Assembly (NCBI GenBank): GCA_964575425.1 | Contig: CAZNRD010000026.1 | Span: forward strand, 1 to 44,079 | Origin: DATEAV01 sp964575425 | GTDB taxonomy: Bacteria > Chloroflexota > Anaerolineae > Anaerolineales > E44-bin32 | Direction: 5' to 3' | DNA: 44,079 nt | In this document: one piece after another, positions 7,655 to 17,079 of the stretch | Numbering within the stretch: the stretch's first letter is position 1 | Layout: the number at the start of each line of letters is the position of its first letter | Notes under the pieces: model-generated | Seen by the model: only the letters and a program-made list of their open reading frames with translations | Told to the model about the DNA's origin: nothing | Databases searched by the model: none | Program-made: the position numbers and the translations under genes

Positions 7655-9958
7655 TCACCTCACCTCGACCGGGCACACAAACATGCGGCGAGGGACGGGC
7701 ATCTTCCCCTGCCCCACGATCTCGAATTCCCCCTGCAGACGTATGTCCTCCGAGGAACTGCCGATCATGACCTGAATGCGTCCGGCCTCGAGGACGAGAT
7801 GGAGCTCCTGGTCATGGAAGGCCATCTGATTGACGGGCAGATGGAAGACCACCCGCTTGCGCTCGCCGGGTTCCAGGGCGAGACGAATGTAGCCTCTCAG
7901 CTCCTTGACCGGGCGCGGCAGCGAGGCGAATTCATCGCGCGTGTAGAGCTGCACTACCTCCTCCCCCGGACGACTGCCCATGTTGGTGAGGTCCAACCCG
8001 ATCTCTATCGTTTCGCCGAAAGAAGCTTTCTGCGGGGCAATACTCAGGTTGTCGTAGGAGAACGTAGTGTAGCTCAGACCATGTCCGAACGAGTAGAGGG
8101 GTTTCACTGTCTCGTCGACGTAGTCGCCGTACCAGTTTGAGTGCATGCCCGAGGGTTTGTGGTTGTAGCAGACTGGCACCTGCCCGACCGAGCGCGGGAA
8201 GGTGATGGGAAGCCTCCCGCCGGGATTGAAGGCGCCAAAGAGCGCTTCGGCGATGGCCACGGCGCCTTCCTCGCCCGGCAGCCAGGCCTGGAGGATGGCG
8301 CTGGCGCGCGCTGCCAGATCGGGAACGCCGTAGGGGCGTCCTGTGATCAGCACGATTGCCACCGGTCGGCCTGTGTCCAGAATGGCCCGGGCAAGTTCGT
8401 GCTGGACGCCGGGCAGGCGCAGAGAGGCACTGTCGCGGAGCTCCCCGCAGGTGCAATCGGGCGACAGGCCAGACCGATCACCCAGCGCCAGCACGACCGC
8501 TTCGGCGCCTTGAGCAAGTCGCACAGCCTCGGCAATTCTCCCCGTGTCTGGATTCAGGTTGTCGCAGCCTGGCGTGTACTCGACCCGCGTCTCGCGGGAG
8601 GCCAGAGCACGGATGCCCTCCAGCAAGGTCATCACATGGGCGCTTGCTGCCTCCTGCCACGCCTGGGAGGTGGGGCCGGCATCCTTCGCCAGCAACTCGC
8701 ACAGCGCAGCGTAGGAGTAGTCGCCCAGCAAGCTGCGCCCCTGATGAGCATTGGGACCGATGACCGCCACGCTACGGATGGAACGGCTGAGCGGCAGGAG
8801 GCCATCGTTCTTGAGCAGCACCAGGCTCCGACGGGCGATCTCTCGCGCCAGAGCGCGGTCTTGAGGCGTTGCGAAGACATCCTGGACCTCCGCCTCGTCC
8901 ACATAGGGATTATCGAACAGGCCAAGCTCGAACTTCATCTTTAAGTGTCGACGCACGGCCGCGTCCACTGTCTGTATCTCCACATCCCCCGCCTCCAGCG
9001 CAGCGCGAAGGGGATCCGCATAGCAGGTGGAAGTGGGCAACTCCACCTCGATCCCGGCCTGCAAGGCCAGGACGGCCGCGGCACGCAAGTCGGGGGCAGC
9101 ACGATGATAGTTGTGGACCATCGCGATGGCCTCGTAGTCGGAGACCACCAGGCCCTCAAAGCCCAGCCGACGACGCAACAAGTCAGTCAGAAGACGAGGC
9201 GAGGCGGCGACAACCTCGCCATCCAGTTCCGGATAGGCGTTCATAATGCACGCCAGGCTGGCCTGTTGGATAGCGGCCTGGAACGGTGCCAGGTAGAGAT
9301 CATGGAGCTCATGCCATCCGACATGGACCGGTGCACAGTTCAGGCCCCCCTCGGATGCGCTGTGGGCGATGAAGTGCTTACCGGTGGCCATCACGCCCTG
9401 GCTCAAATCGTCGCCCTGCAAGCCGCGCACCCACGCCATGCCAAAGTGAGCAGCCAGCGTGGGGTCTTCGCCAAAGGTTTCCTCCACTCGCCCCCAACGG
9501 GGATCCCGCGCCAGGTCGAGAACGGGAGAGAGAGCCTGGCGGGCGCCGAGCGCGAGCAGTTGGCGGCGCATGGCGCTCGCCATGTGCTCTGCCAGTTCAG
9601 GTTGAAAGGTGCTGGCCACGCCCACGGGCTGGGGATAGATCGTCCCACCACGCACCATGGCCCCACAGCAGGCCTCTTCATGGAGAATCGCCGGGATTCC
9701 CAGACGCGTCCGTTCCGCCAGGAAACGCTGCAGGCGATTCACCGCTTGGGCCACCTGCTGAGGGGGAAGCGTGGAGTTTCCGCCGGGCCGGCTGACCTGA
9801 CCTATCCCATGTTGCAGGCGGACCGCCATCTTCCGTGAGTCCAGTGTGCCATCGGTCAGCAGTTCCTGCATCCAGCACGACGTCAGCTGCGCCAGTTTCT
9901 CGTCCAGCGTCATGCGCCCGAGCAGGTCGTCTATGCGTTGCGACATGGTAAGAGCCAT
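7655..9958 (-). CDS. Glycoside hydrolase family 3, probable beta-xylosidase/beta-glucosidase
   Basis: A 767-residue GH3 enzyme without a signal peptide, so it is probably cytoplasmic. The N-terminal TIM-barrel domain has RDPRWGR (residues 161-167), KHF (204-206) and the nucleophile motif VVSDYEAI with Asp274. The middle alpha/beta sandwich starts near residue 390 (LLKNDGLLPLS) and contains GDRSGLSPDC and LPGVQ. A C-terminal fibronectin-III-like domain (VQLYTRDEFASLPRP, LRGYIRLALEPGE) completes the long GH3 architecture. With xylose isomerase and xylulokinase in the same operon, the likely substrate is imported xylo-oligosaccharide, although GH3 sequences alone do not separate xylosidase from glucosidase. 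The stop of xylA lies 8 bases upstream of the start. Confidence 0.93.
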   Translation of the reverse strand: MALTMSQRIDDLLGRMTLDEKLAQLTSCWMQELLTDGTLDSRKMAVRLQHGIGQVSRPGGNSTLPPQQVAQAVNRLQRFLAERTRLGIPAILHEEACCGAMVRGGTIYPQPVGVASTFQPELAEHMASAMRRQLLALGARQALSPVLDLARDPRWGRVEETFGEDPTLAAHFGMAWVRGLQGDDLSQGVMATGKHFIAHSASEGGLNCAPVHVGWHELHDLYLAPFQAAIQQASLACIMNAYPELDGEVVAASPRLLTDLLRRRLGFEGLVVSDYEAIAMVHNYHRAAPDLRAAAVLALQAGIEVELPTSTCYADPLRAALEAGDVEIQTVDAAVRRHLKMKFELGLFDNPYVDEAEVQDVFATPQDRALAREIARRSLVLLKNDGLLPLSRSIRSVAVIGPNAHQGRSLLGDYSYAALCELLAKDAGPTSQAWQEAASAHVMTLLEGIRALASRETRVEYTPGCDNLNPDTGRIAEAVRLAQGAEAVVLALGDRSGLSPDCTCGELRDSASLRLPGVQHELARAILDTGRPVAIVLITGRPYGVPDLAARASAILQAWLPGEEGAVAIAEALFGAFNPGGRLPITFPRSVGQVPVCYNHKPSGMHSNWYGDYVDETVKPLYSFGHGLSYTTFSYDNLSIAPQKASFGETIEIGLDLTNMGSRPGEEVVQLYTRDEFASLPRPVKELRGYIRLALEPGERKRVVFHLPVNQMAFHDQELHLVLEAGRIQVMIGSSSEDIRLQGEFEIVGQGKMPVPRRMFVCPVEVR

Positions 9959-9966
9959 GGCAGGAC

Positions 9967-11133
9967 CTAGCGAACGCCCAGGAGGATGTCAACGGTCAAC
10001 TGGTCCAGCCGCTCATACTTCAGGCCTCGCTTTCCAAGAGCGAGGCGGTCGAAGGCGTAGGTCTTGAGGGCTTCGGCCTTCTGGGGCGTGTACTTGCCCA
10101 TGTGGGGGGAGAGGCTCCCTTCGTCGGCGTTGATTTCGGCCAGCAATTCCTGAATTTCCGCGTCGGCATTCCATTGGGCGGCCTTTTCTTTGAGGATGAG
10201 GTACGTGCGCATACAGCCGCGTGCGAAGTCCTTGACCCCTTCGTAGTCCTCGGTGCGATGGGCATGGGCGTCGAAGTGGCGGCTCCCCTCGTAGCCTACG
10301 TCCTCCAGGAACCTGACCAGGAAGAAAGCTGCCTTGAGGTCGCGTGAGCCGAAGCGGAAGTCCTGGTCGTAGCGGCCCGGATATTGATCGTTCAGATCGA
10401 TGTGGAAGAGCTTGCCGGCTTCCCAGGCCTGCGCCACGGCGTGCAGGAAGTTCAGGCCAGCCATGTGTTCGTGGGCTACTTCGGGATTGACGCCAATCAT
10501 TTCAGGATGGTCGAGTGTTTCGATGAAGGCCAGCATATGGCCCGTGGTGGGATTGTAGATGTCGCCGCGCGGCTCGTTGGGCTTGGCCTCGAGGGCAAAC
10601 CGGAGGTTGTGCTTCTTGTGCAGCACGTACTCGCACAGGAAATTGAGCGCCTCGCGCGTCCGCTGGATGGCCGTCACCGGGTCCTTCGTGGAGTCGCTCT
10701 CCGTGCCCTCACGCCCGCCCCAGAAGACATAGACCTGCGCCCCGAACTCCACGGCCAAGTCGATGGCACGCATCGTCTTCTGAAGAGCATAGGCGCGCAC
10801 CCGGGAGTCATTCGAGGTGAAAGCCCCATCCTTGAAGGCGGGATCGCTGAAGAGATTGGTGGTGGCCATTGGGACTTTGAGGCCGGTGACCTCCAGCGCC
10901 CTGCGGAATTCCCGCTTGATGGCTTCCGCCTCGGCAGGAGTGGCGTCGATGGGAATGAGGTCGTCGTCATGGAAGTTGACGCCGTAGGCGCCGACTTCGG
11001 CCAGAAGGTGGACAAGTTCAACCGGTGACTTAGGGTCGCGCACCGGCGCGCCGAAGGGATCGCGTCCGGTGTTCCCCACTGTCCAGAGGCCGAAGGTGAA
11101 TCGATGCTCGGGTTTGGGCGTATAGGGATCCAT
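9967..11133 (-). CDS. xylA: Xylose isomerase, short actinobacterial type
   Basis: A 388-residue class I xylose isomerase, starting MDPYTPKPEHRFTFGLWTVG. Active-site segments are present in order: GVNFHDDDL (catalytic His), EAKPNEPRGD (metal Glu and Lys), NPEVAHEHMAG (bridging Glu and His), FHIDLNDQYPGRYDQD (metal Asp cluster) and RHFDAHAHR (last Asp). It interconverts D-xylose and D-xylulose with two divalent metals. The ATG at 11133 is preceded by GAGGAGG; the longer open frame to 11211 would overlap the ATPase gene and has no support. It lies between the ABC transporter and GH3 genes, so uptake, hydrolysis and isomerisation are encoded together. Confidence 0.97.
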   Translation of the reverse strand: MDPYTPKPEHRFTFGLWTVGNTGRDPFGAPVRDPKSPVELVHLLAEVGAYGVNFHDDDLIPIDATPAEAEAIKREFRRALEVTGLKVPMATTNLFSDPAFKDGAFTSNDSRVRAYALQKTMRAIDLAVEFGAQVYVFWGGREGTESDSTKDPVTAIQRTREALNFLCEYVLHKKHNLRFALEAKPNEPRGDIYNPTTGHMLAFIETLDHPEMIGVNPEVAHEHMAGLNFLHAVAQAWEAGKLFHIDLNDQYPGRYDQDFRFGSRDLKAAFFLVRFLEDVGYEGSRHFDAHAHRTEDYEGVKDFARGCMRTYLILKEKAAQWNADAEIQELLAEINADEGSLSPHMGKYTPQKAEALKTYAFDRLALGKRGLKYERLDQLTVDILLGVR

Positions 11134-11185
11134 CAGCAACCTCCTCGGCGAGAGCGGATAGGTCCGGCGAGATGACGCTTGCCGG

Positions 11186-12154
11186 TCAGCCGGTGACTGA
11201 GTTGCCGGCATACAGGTGACAGCGGACGGTCACCCCATCTGCGGGTATACCATCGGGCACAAGGTGCTGGCAGACGTCCATCACCTGAGGACAGCGCCCG
11301 GCGAATCTGCAGCCCGCTCGCAGGTACTCCTGCTGTTCCGTTTCGGTGAGGTGCACTTCCTCTCGCCAGCGTTTTCTGGGATCCGCTTCGGGAATCGATT
11401 CCCGCAACAGGCGTGTGTACGGGTGTTTGGGTTCCATCAACACCTTCTCCACGGGCCCCATCTCGACAATCTTACCCCTGAACATGATGGCAATCCGGTC
11501 GCTCACATAGTAGGCGGTTGCGAGGTCGTGGGTAATATAGAGAAGGCTCACGCCCATCTCGTCCCTGAGCTTCTTGAAGAGGTTCACGATGGACATCCGC
11601 AACGAGGCATCCACCATGGAGACGGGCTCGTCTGCCAGCAGGAGGACGGGATTGGTGAGCAGAGCACGGGCGATGGAAATCCGCTGCAACTGCCCCCCGG
11701 AGAACTCGCTCGGATACTTGCCAGCCACTTCCTCAAGACTGAGGCCGACGGCCCTCAGTTTCTCGTCCATCAAGGCGACCGTCTGGTTTCTCGTAGATGC
11801 CAGCCGGTAGTTCTGAGCGGTCTCAAGGAAATACCGCTCGACCATTCTCAGCGGGTTGAAGGTGCCGAAGGGGTTCTGGAAGACGGCCTGAATATTCCGG
11901 CTGCGCAGGGCCTTCTCCTGCTTGGTGAGTCTCTGGCCATCGAAGACGATCTCCCCCGAGGTGGCATCTTCAAAGCCGAGGAGAATCCGGGCAATCGTCG
12001 TCTTACCGCATCCGCTCTCACCGGCCAGCGTGAAGATCTCGGCCGGTCTGATATGAAACGACACGTCGTCCACCGCCCGGATCCTGAGGCGGGAGAGCAG
12101 GCTGCCGATGGTGAAGACCTTGACCAACTGCGCGGCCTCGAGGAGTCTCTCCAT
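11186..12154 (-). CDS. Oligopeptide/oligosaccharide ABC transporter ATPase, OppF type
   Basis: A 322-residue ATPase. It has Walker A GESGCGKTT, Q-loop FQNPFGTFNP, signature FSGGQLQR, Walker B LLLADEP and a switch His (ITHD). The C-terminal oligopeptide-type extension has a Cys cluster (CRFAGRCP, CQHL, CHLY) that is typical of Opp/Dpp ATPases and may hold a metal centre. It pairs with the ATPase encoded just before it to energise the two permeases. I chose the ATG at 12154 over a GTG at 12166: the ATG begins one base after the stop of the upstream ATPase gene and has a GAGGGGTGAG site in front. Opp-type systems carry xylo- and cello-oligosaccharides in Thermotoga and other thermophiles, which fits this operon. 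Confidence 0.92.
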   Translation of the reverse strand: MERLLEAAQLVKVFTIGSLLSRLRIRAVDDVSFHIRPAEIFTLAGESGCGKTTIARILLGFEDATSGEIVFDGQRLTKQEKALRSRNIQAVFQNPFGTFNPLRMVERYFLETAQNYRLASTRNQTVALMDEKLRAVGLSLEEVAGKYPSEFSGGQLQRISIARALLTNPVLLLADEPVSMVDASLRMSIVNLFKKLRDEMGVSLLYITHDLATAYYVSDRIAIMFRGKIVEMGPVEKVLMEPKHPYTRLLRESIPEADPRKRWREEVHLTETEQQEYLRAGCRFAGRCPQVMDVCQHLVPDGIPADGVTVRCHLYAGNSVTG

Positions 12155-12155
12155 C

Positions 12156-13145
12156 TCACCCCTCACCGATCAGCCAGCAGGCGACTTCGTGGTGGGGCAC
12201 CGGCTTCACAAGTGCCGGCCTCTGCTCGCCACAGAGGGCGAGGGCGTGGGGACAGCGCGGATGAAAGGGGCACCCGCTTGGCGGAGTGGCCAGAGAGGGG
12301 GGGCTTCCGGGCACGCTCTCCCGGGTTCCTTTGTCTCCAAACCTCGGCAGGGACTTGATGAGATACCTGGTGTAGGGGTGGAGGGGATTCTCAAAGATCT
12401 CCACCGTCGTGGCTTCTTCAATCATTCTTCCGGCGTACATGATTCCGATCCGGTCGGAGATGCTGGCATGCACCCCCATGTCATGGGTGACGAGGATGAT
12501 CGTGTTCCCGAGAGACTTCTGGATGTCCTTCAGGAGCTGGATCACTCCTCGCTGAATGACGACATCGAGCGCCGTGGTGGGCTCATCGGTGATGATCACG
12601 CGAGGCTTCAGAAGTGTCGCCAGGGCGATGGTAACCCGCTGGCGCATGCCTCCGGACAACTGATGGGGGTAGGCTTCCAGGACGGTGAGCGGCAATCCCA
12701 GCGCGGAGAGGTGCTCCTTGGCGATCTGCAGGGTCTCCTCCCTCGAGGCGGCCCGGACGTGGCTTTCCAGGAAGTCGCGGAAGGTCTCCTTGACCTTGAT
12801 CACCGGGTTGAGGACACTCATTGACCCCTGGGGAACATAGGAGATGTAATTCCAGCGCAGTCTGCGGAGGGCCTCAGGGTCAAGGGAGCAGGCGTCCACC
12901 TCCTTTCCGTTCACGCCGTACCATACCCTCCCGTCCATCAGCCTGAGCGGCGGCTCCACGGCGGCATAGAGCACCTTGAGCAGGGTCGTCTTGCCGCAGC
13001 CGCTTTCGCCGGCGATGCCAAAGACCTCATTTTCCCTGGCCTCGAGGTCCACGCCATCGACCGCCTGGATCACCTTGCGCGTCCCGAAGACGTCCAGCAC
13101 GTAGAAGGCCTTGAGACGTTCCGCGCGGAGGGTTGTCTTCTGCAT
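12156..13145 (-). CDS. Oligopeptide/oligosaccharide ABC transporter ATPase, OppD type
   Basis: A 329-residue ATPase with Walker A GESGCGKTT, Q-loop VPQGSMSVLNP, signature LSGGMRQR, Walker B VIITDEPTTALD and switch His THDMG. The C-terminal extension (HPYTRYLIKSLP, then CPFHPRCPHAL) carries the usual Cys motif of the family. It is the partner of the OppF-like ATPase. The frame is open to 13235, but the ATG at 13145 lies 7 bases after the permease stop and starts the normal family N-terminus (MQKTTLRAERLKAFY). Part of the five-gene importer 15112-17079 through 11186. Confidence 0.92.
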   Translation of the reverse strand: MQKTTLRAERLKAFYVLDVFGTRKVIQAVDGVDLEARENEVFGIAGESGCGKTTLLKVLYAAVEPPLRLMDGRVWYGVNGKEVDACSLDPEALRRLRWNYISYVPQGSMSVLNPVIKVKETFRDFLESHVRAASREETLQIAKEHLSALGLPLTVLEAYPHQLSGGMRQRVTIALATLLKPRVIITDEPTTALDVVIQRGVIQLLKDIQKSLGNTIILVTHDMGVHASISDRIGIMYAGRMIEEATTVEIFENPLHPYTRYLIKSLPRFGDKGTRESVPGSPPSLATPPSGCPFHPRCPHALALCGEQRPALVKPVPHHEVACWLIGEG

Positions 13146-13152
13146 CCTTGCC

Positions 13153-14007
13153 TCAGCGCGCCCCGACCCGTTGCAGCCGCGTTCTCGGGTCCAGGTATTC
13201 GCTGATGCTGATCGAAAGCCAGTACAGGGCGACAAAGAGGAGAATCGCCAGCACGACCGGCGTCAGCACCCACCACCAATGCCCCAGGAAAATGGCCTGG
13301 CAGCTGATCGCCCACTGGAGCATGGTTCCCAATGTCGGGATGTTCATGTCCACCAAGCCGAGAACGGCGAGGGTCATCTCCATCCCGATCGCCCAGGACA
13401 TGTTGTTGATCAACGTGGAGAACACCAGGGGGGTGGCAAACGGCATGTACTCCTTCAGCACCAGGCGGAAGGTCCCTGTTCCGGAGAGGATGGCTGTCTG
13501 GGTGAACTCCCGTTCCCGCAGACTCAGAATCTGCGAACGGATCACCCGGGCATCCCAGGCCCACCCGAAGAACGCCAGCAGGACCCCGAGCGTCACAAGG
13601 TTCATCATGCGGCGGATCAGCATGGCGACCATGACGATGATGACAAACAGCGGGATCACCAGGAGACTATCGCTGACAAACATCAAGATCCTGTCGGTCA
13701 TCTTCCCCTTGTAGCCGGCAATCATCCCCACGATCACGGCGATGACTCTCGACACCCCCGCGGCGATGACCGCAACGATGAGCGAATTGCGAACGGCGAA
13801 CGCCGCCTGCCAGAAGACATCCTGCCCGTTGGAGTCCGTGCCCAGGAGGTGCTCCCAGGAGGGCCTCAGGTCTCGGGGGACGACTCCCCAGCGGGTCGGA
13901 TCGTAGGGCGAGAAGGCGGCAAGGGCAGCCAGGATCAGTAGTAGGCAAAGGACGCAGAAACTGAGCGCGAACCGGTAGTCCCTCAGCAGGTCTCGGATGA
14001 TCTTCAT
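13153..14007 (-). CDS. ABC transporter permease, DppC/OppC type
   Basis: A 284-residue membrane permease with about six transmembrane segments, beginning with a hydrophobic helix at residues 15-32. It has the N-terminal periplasmic motif HLLGTDSNGQDVFWQ that is diagnostic of DppC/OppC proteins. The EAA loop that contacts the ATPases appears as REREFTQTAILSGTGTFRLV. It follows the DppB-type permease by 10 bases and precedes the OppD ATPase by 7 bases, so the four genes are one transcription unit. Likely cargo is xylo-oligosaccharide, inferred from xylA, xylB and GH3 downstream. Confidence 0.92.
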   Translation of the reverse strand: MKIIRDLLRDYRFALSFCVLCLLLILAALAAFSPYDPTRWGVVPRDLRPSWEHLLGTDSNGQDVFWQAAFAVRNSLIVAVIAAGVSRVIAVIVGMIAGYKGKMTDRILMFVSDSLLVIPLFVIIVMVAMLIRRMMNLVTLGVLLAFFGWAWDARVIRSQILSLREREFTQTAILSGTGTFRLVLKEYMPFATPLVFSTLINNMSWAIGMEMTLAVLGLVDMNIPTLGTMLQWAISCQAIFLGHWWWVLTPVVLAILLFVALYWLSISISEYLDPRTRLQRVGAR

Positions 14008-14017
14008 GACGTGCTCC

Positions 14018-15025
14018 TCACCGATGCCTCACCCTCGGGTCAAAGAGGGGGTACAACAAGTCAATGATGAGAATCGCCGTCGCGATCGCCACGATGGATA
14101 GCAGGGTGATCCCCATGATCAGGTTGTAGTCCCCGGTGATGACGGCGCTGTATAGGAGCATGCCTAAGCCAGGGTAGGAGAAGACAATCTCTGTGATCAA
14201 CGCTCCGCTGAACATTTGCCCGAGCGCCAGACCCAGGCCGGTAATCTGAGGCAGCATGGCGTTCCGGATGACGTATCTTGAGACGATCCGACGCTCCTTG
14301 ATGCCTCCCAGTTTGGCATACTGCACGAAATCCTCGGCGTTGATGTTCTGCACAATCAACTTCATCGTCTGGAACCACATCGTGCCGCCGAGGATGAGCA
14401 GTGAAAGGGCGGGCAGAAAAGAGTGTCTGAGCACATCCGCCACGTAGGCCCAGCTCAGCGAGGGCTGGCGTCCGATGGGGATGCCTCCGGCCATCGGAAA
14501 CCATCGAACGACGTACCCGAGCAGGAGAAGGAGGGCTAGGGCAAAGATGTAGTACGGCAGGGGCCGAACAATCATGGCGACGAAATCAAGGACCTGCGAC
14601 CAGCGCTTGCGGGCGAAGTAGCCGGCCAACCCACCCACGAGGTTGCCGAGAAGCCATCCCAGCAGCGTTGTCGTCAGGAGCAGACCCACAGTCCACGGCA
14701 GCGCTCTCCCGATCAGCTTGTTCACCGTCGTCGGGAACTGGAAAAAGGAGACCCCGAGGTCTCCACGACTCAGTCTTTTCCAGAACGCCAGGTACTGGTC
14801 CCACCAGGAGCCTTCCAGTCCATACAACTCCGTCAGATCCTGGATGAATTGGTCCACCGATGCGGGGTCCAGAGAGGCGCCCTGGGAGCGGATTTGCGCG
14901 ATCGTCTGCAGTACGGGATCTGTAGGCGCAAGGCGGGGGATGAAGAACACCGCCGTGACGCCGACGAACAGGACCAGCAAGTACTGAGACAGTCTTGGAA
15001 TCAGATACCGCCTGATGAACGTCAT
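14018..15025 (-). CDS. ABC transporter permease, DppB/OppB type
   Basis: A 335-residue permease with an N-terminal transmembrane helix (residues 12-30), a periplasmic region of about 80 residues and five further helices. The segment RLSRGDLGVSFF is the DppB/OppB periplasmic motif, and EDFVQYAKLGGIKERRI is the EAA loop facing the ATPase. It forms the translocation pore with the DppC-type permease. An 86-base spacer containing a strong hairpin separates it from the binding-protein gene, which may set the expression ratio between the two. Confidence 0.92.
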   Translation of the reverse strand: MTFIRRYLIPRLSQYLLVLFVGVTAVFFIPRLAPTDPVLQTIAQIRSQGASLDPASVDQFIQDLTELYGLEGSWWDQYLAFWKRLSRGDLGVSFFQFPTTVNKLIGRALPWTVGLLLTTTLLGWLLGNLVGGLAGYFARKRWSQVLDFVAMIVRPLPYYIFALALLLLLGYVVRWFPMAGGIPIGRQPSLSWAYVADVLRHSFLPALSLLILGGTMWFQTMKLIVQNINAEDFVQYAKLGGIKERRIVSRYVIRNAMLPQITGLGLALGQMFSGALITEIVFSYPGLGMLLYSAVITGDYNLIMGITLLSIVAIATAILIIDLLYPLFDPRVRHR

Positions 15026-15056
15026 CGTCGCCCCTGTCGGTCAGGCTGCGGGAGCG

Positions 15057-15090
15057 CCCTTGGGCGGGCGACACCACGCCCGCCCAAGGG
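15057..15090 (-). promoter_or_regulatory. Intercistronic hairpin between binding-protein and permease genes
   Basis: A perfect 13-bp inverted repeat (CCCTTGGGCGGGC / GCCCGCCCAAGGG) with an 8-base loop lies in the 86-base gap after the solute-binding-protein stop. It has no T-run. In many ABC operons such a structure blocks 3' exonucleases or attenuates read-through, so that binding protein is made in excess over permeases. Confidence 0.65.
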
Positions 15091-15111
15091 TATTGTAGCG
15101 GAAGCAGGGGG

Positions 15112-17079
15112 TTAGTTCCCCGTCGGCTCCAGGAACGGTGTCATGTACTTGAAGGGGCCCCAGTGCGTGTAGGGCTGTGTATAGGGATTCTCGGATCCCG
15201 GCCAGTTGGTCCAGTAGGTCTGATCCCAGGAGACGAACCCGATATACCCGAACGTCGGGATTCCGGGCATTTCCTGGACCAGGATCTTCAATCCCTCGAT
15301 CCCGATAGCGATGACCTGTTCCGTGTCCGTGGGGTCAGTCTGCCGCAGCCGCCGGATCACATCATCCATCGCCGCGGATGACCAGCGGGAGGTGTGTCCG
15401 CTGGTCGTCTCGCCGATGGGCTTCACATAGGCCGAGTTGTAGAAGTCCAGCACCCGGTACAGGTCTGCACCGGCCCCCCAAGGCTCCTGGGCTGGCCAGT
15501 TGCCCGCGACATCGAATTCGCCGCTCATGGTCAACGCCGAAACGTTGTCCGAAGGCACGTGCACGGCGTCAATGCCGAACTCCCTCCACTGCTGGACAGC
15601 CGCTGCGGCGTTCCTGTACTCCAGGTGAGACATGTCGGAGCGGCTGATGACCTCGATTCTCCACGGAGTGCCGTCTGGCAGCAACCATTTGCCATCTGCG
15701 TTCCTGGAGAAGCCGTTCTTGATGAGCAGCTGCTCGGCCGCATCGGGGGCGTACTTGTACCAGCCGAGGCCGAAAGTCTGGGCGACGGACTCCGGCTCGT
15801 CGGAGACGTCAAACCCCCGCGCCTTTGCATACTCCGCCAGGCGGACCGGCGCGTCGGGGTCATACGGCTGGAAGGTCTGGCCGTTGCCCAGATCGAGCGT
15901 GAAGCTCTCAAGCCACTCCCGCATCGGCTCGATGTAGAAGTCGGGGTACTGGCCGAGCGATGGGATGTGGACCGGGCTGAGTGTGGCGGTGCCGTCGACG
16001 GCCTGGGCTTCGTATTTCACGATATCGATGGCCAGGAGGAGCGCCCAGCGCACCTCGGTGTTGTCGTATGGCGCCCTGGCCGTGTTGAACGTGAGCCCGG
16101 TGAGGCAGGGGTCGTTGTTCACCACCCAGGGGAAGTTCAACTGGTACGCACGGTTCGTCTTCCCCTGAAGCAGGGCTGCCTTGAGGCCATCTGCCGAGAG
16201 GTCTGCGACATCCAGTTCATGGGTCAGCTGGGTGAGGATCTTGGTGGCCTCATTGGCGAAGGCCTGGAAGACGATGTACTTGGGCTTCGGCATGCCGAAG
16301 AGGATCCCCGTCGGGCTCTTCTCCCAGTCCCCCCGCCGCTCCCAGACGGTCCAGTATCCGGCCGGATCGTAGCTGTGGAGTTTGTAGGGCCCGGTTCCAA
16401 CGGGCGGATTGAAGGCAAAGGTCACGGGGTCGTCCACGCCCTCAAAGATGTGCTTCGGCATGATCCAGGTGGAGCCCCAGCGATCCAGGAAGGTGGTATG
16501 GAACCGGGAGTTCGACTGCTTCAGGTCAAACACGACCGTGTAGTCGTCGGAAGCGTATACACGGTCAACGTTCTCCACGAAGAAGGAATGAGCATTGAAG
16601 CCCTCGTATTTCATGAGGGTTTCCACCGTGAAGACCACATCGGCAGCGCTGAACGGCTCGCCGTCGCTCCACGTCACTCCCTTACGCAGTGGGATCGTGA
16701 CCTGGGTGAAGTCCGCATTGTAGGCCGGGTCTCCAGCAGCGAGGCCGGGGATGATCTCGCCGGAGGCGAAGTCGATGGACCACAGCGGCTCGTTCATCAG
16801 TTGCTGCATGCCGCGATCTCGCCACTTCCAGCCGACCCACTCGTTGAAGTTGTCAGGCCCTCCCACGCGCCCGGTGAGTTGGGCGGCGATCAGTGTCTGG
16901 CTGCGAGGAAGAACGCCGAGCACAGCCGGCGCCTCCTCACGCTGCGCGGGGGTGGGCGCGGGGGCCGCAGGGGTTTCCTTGGGGGCCGCCTGTGGGGTGG
17001 GAGTGGTGGTAGCACAGCCTGCCAGGAGGCTCAGCGCTACCACGATGCTCGCGATGGAGAGAATAGACTTGTTACGCAT
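15112..17079 (-). CDS. Solute-binding lipoprotein, family 5 (oligosaccharide/oligopeptide)
   Basis: A 655-residue extracytoplasmic binding protein with a lipobox (LLAGC, Cys22) and a Thr/Pro/Ala-rich linker to about residue 50. The family-5 fold is visible in LNEPLW-like MNEPLWSIDF, the segment ITIPLRKGVTWSDGEPFSAADVVFT (written in part here as RKGVTWSDGEPFSAADVVF) and PVGTGPYKLHSYD. It captures the ligand and delivers it to the DppB/DppC pore. Family-5 proteins bind peptides or beta-linked oligosaccharides; the xyl genes downstream favour xylo-oligosaccharide. GGAGGAGG precedes the ATG at 17079, and the frame to 17175 is not needed. It is the first structural gene after the LacI-type repressor. 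Confidence 0.92.
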   Translation of the reverse strand: MRNKSILSIASIVVALSLLAGCATTTPTPQAAPKETPAAPAPTPAQREEAPAVLGVLPRSQTLIAAQLTGRVGGPDNFNEWVGWKWRDRGMQQLMNEPLWSIDFASGEIIPGLAAGDPAYNADFTQVTIPLRKGVTWSDGEPFSAADVVFTVETLMKYEGFNAHSFFVENVDRVYASDDYTVVFDLKQSNSRFHTTFLDRWGSTWIMPKHIFEGVDDPVTFAFNPPVGTGPYKLHSYDPAGYWTVWERRGDWEKSPTGILFGMPKPKYIVFQAFANEATKILTQLTHELDVADLSADGLKAALLQGKTNRAYQLNFPWVVNNDPCLTGLTFNTARAPYDNTEVRWALLLAIDIVKYEAQAVDGTATLSPVHIPSLGQYPDFYIEPMREWLESFTLDLGNGQTFQPYDPDAPVRLAEYAKARGFDVSDEPESVAQTFGLGWYKYAPDAAEQLLIKNGFSRNADGKWLLPDGTPWRIEVISRSDMSHLEYRNAAAAVQQWREFGIDAVHVPSDNVSALTMSGEFDVAGNWPAQEPWGAGADLYRVLDFYNSAYVKPIGETTSGHTSRWSSAAMDDVIRRLRQTDPTDTEQVIAIGIEGLKILVQEMPGIPTFGYIGFVSWDQTYWTNWPGSENPYTQPYTHWGPFKYMTPFLEPTGN

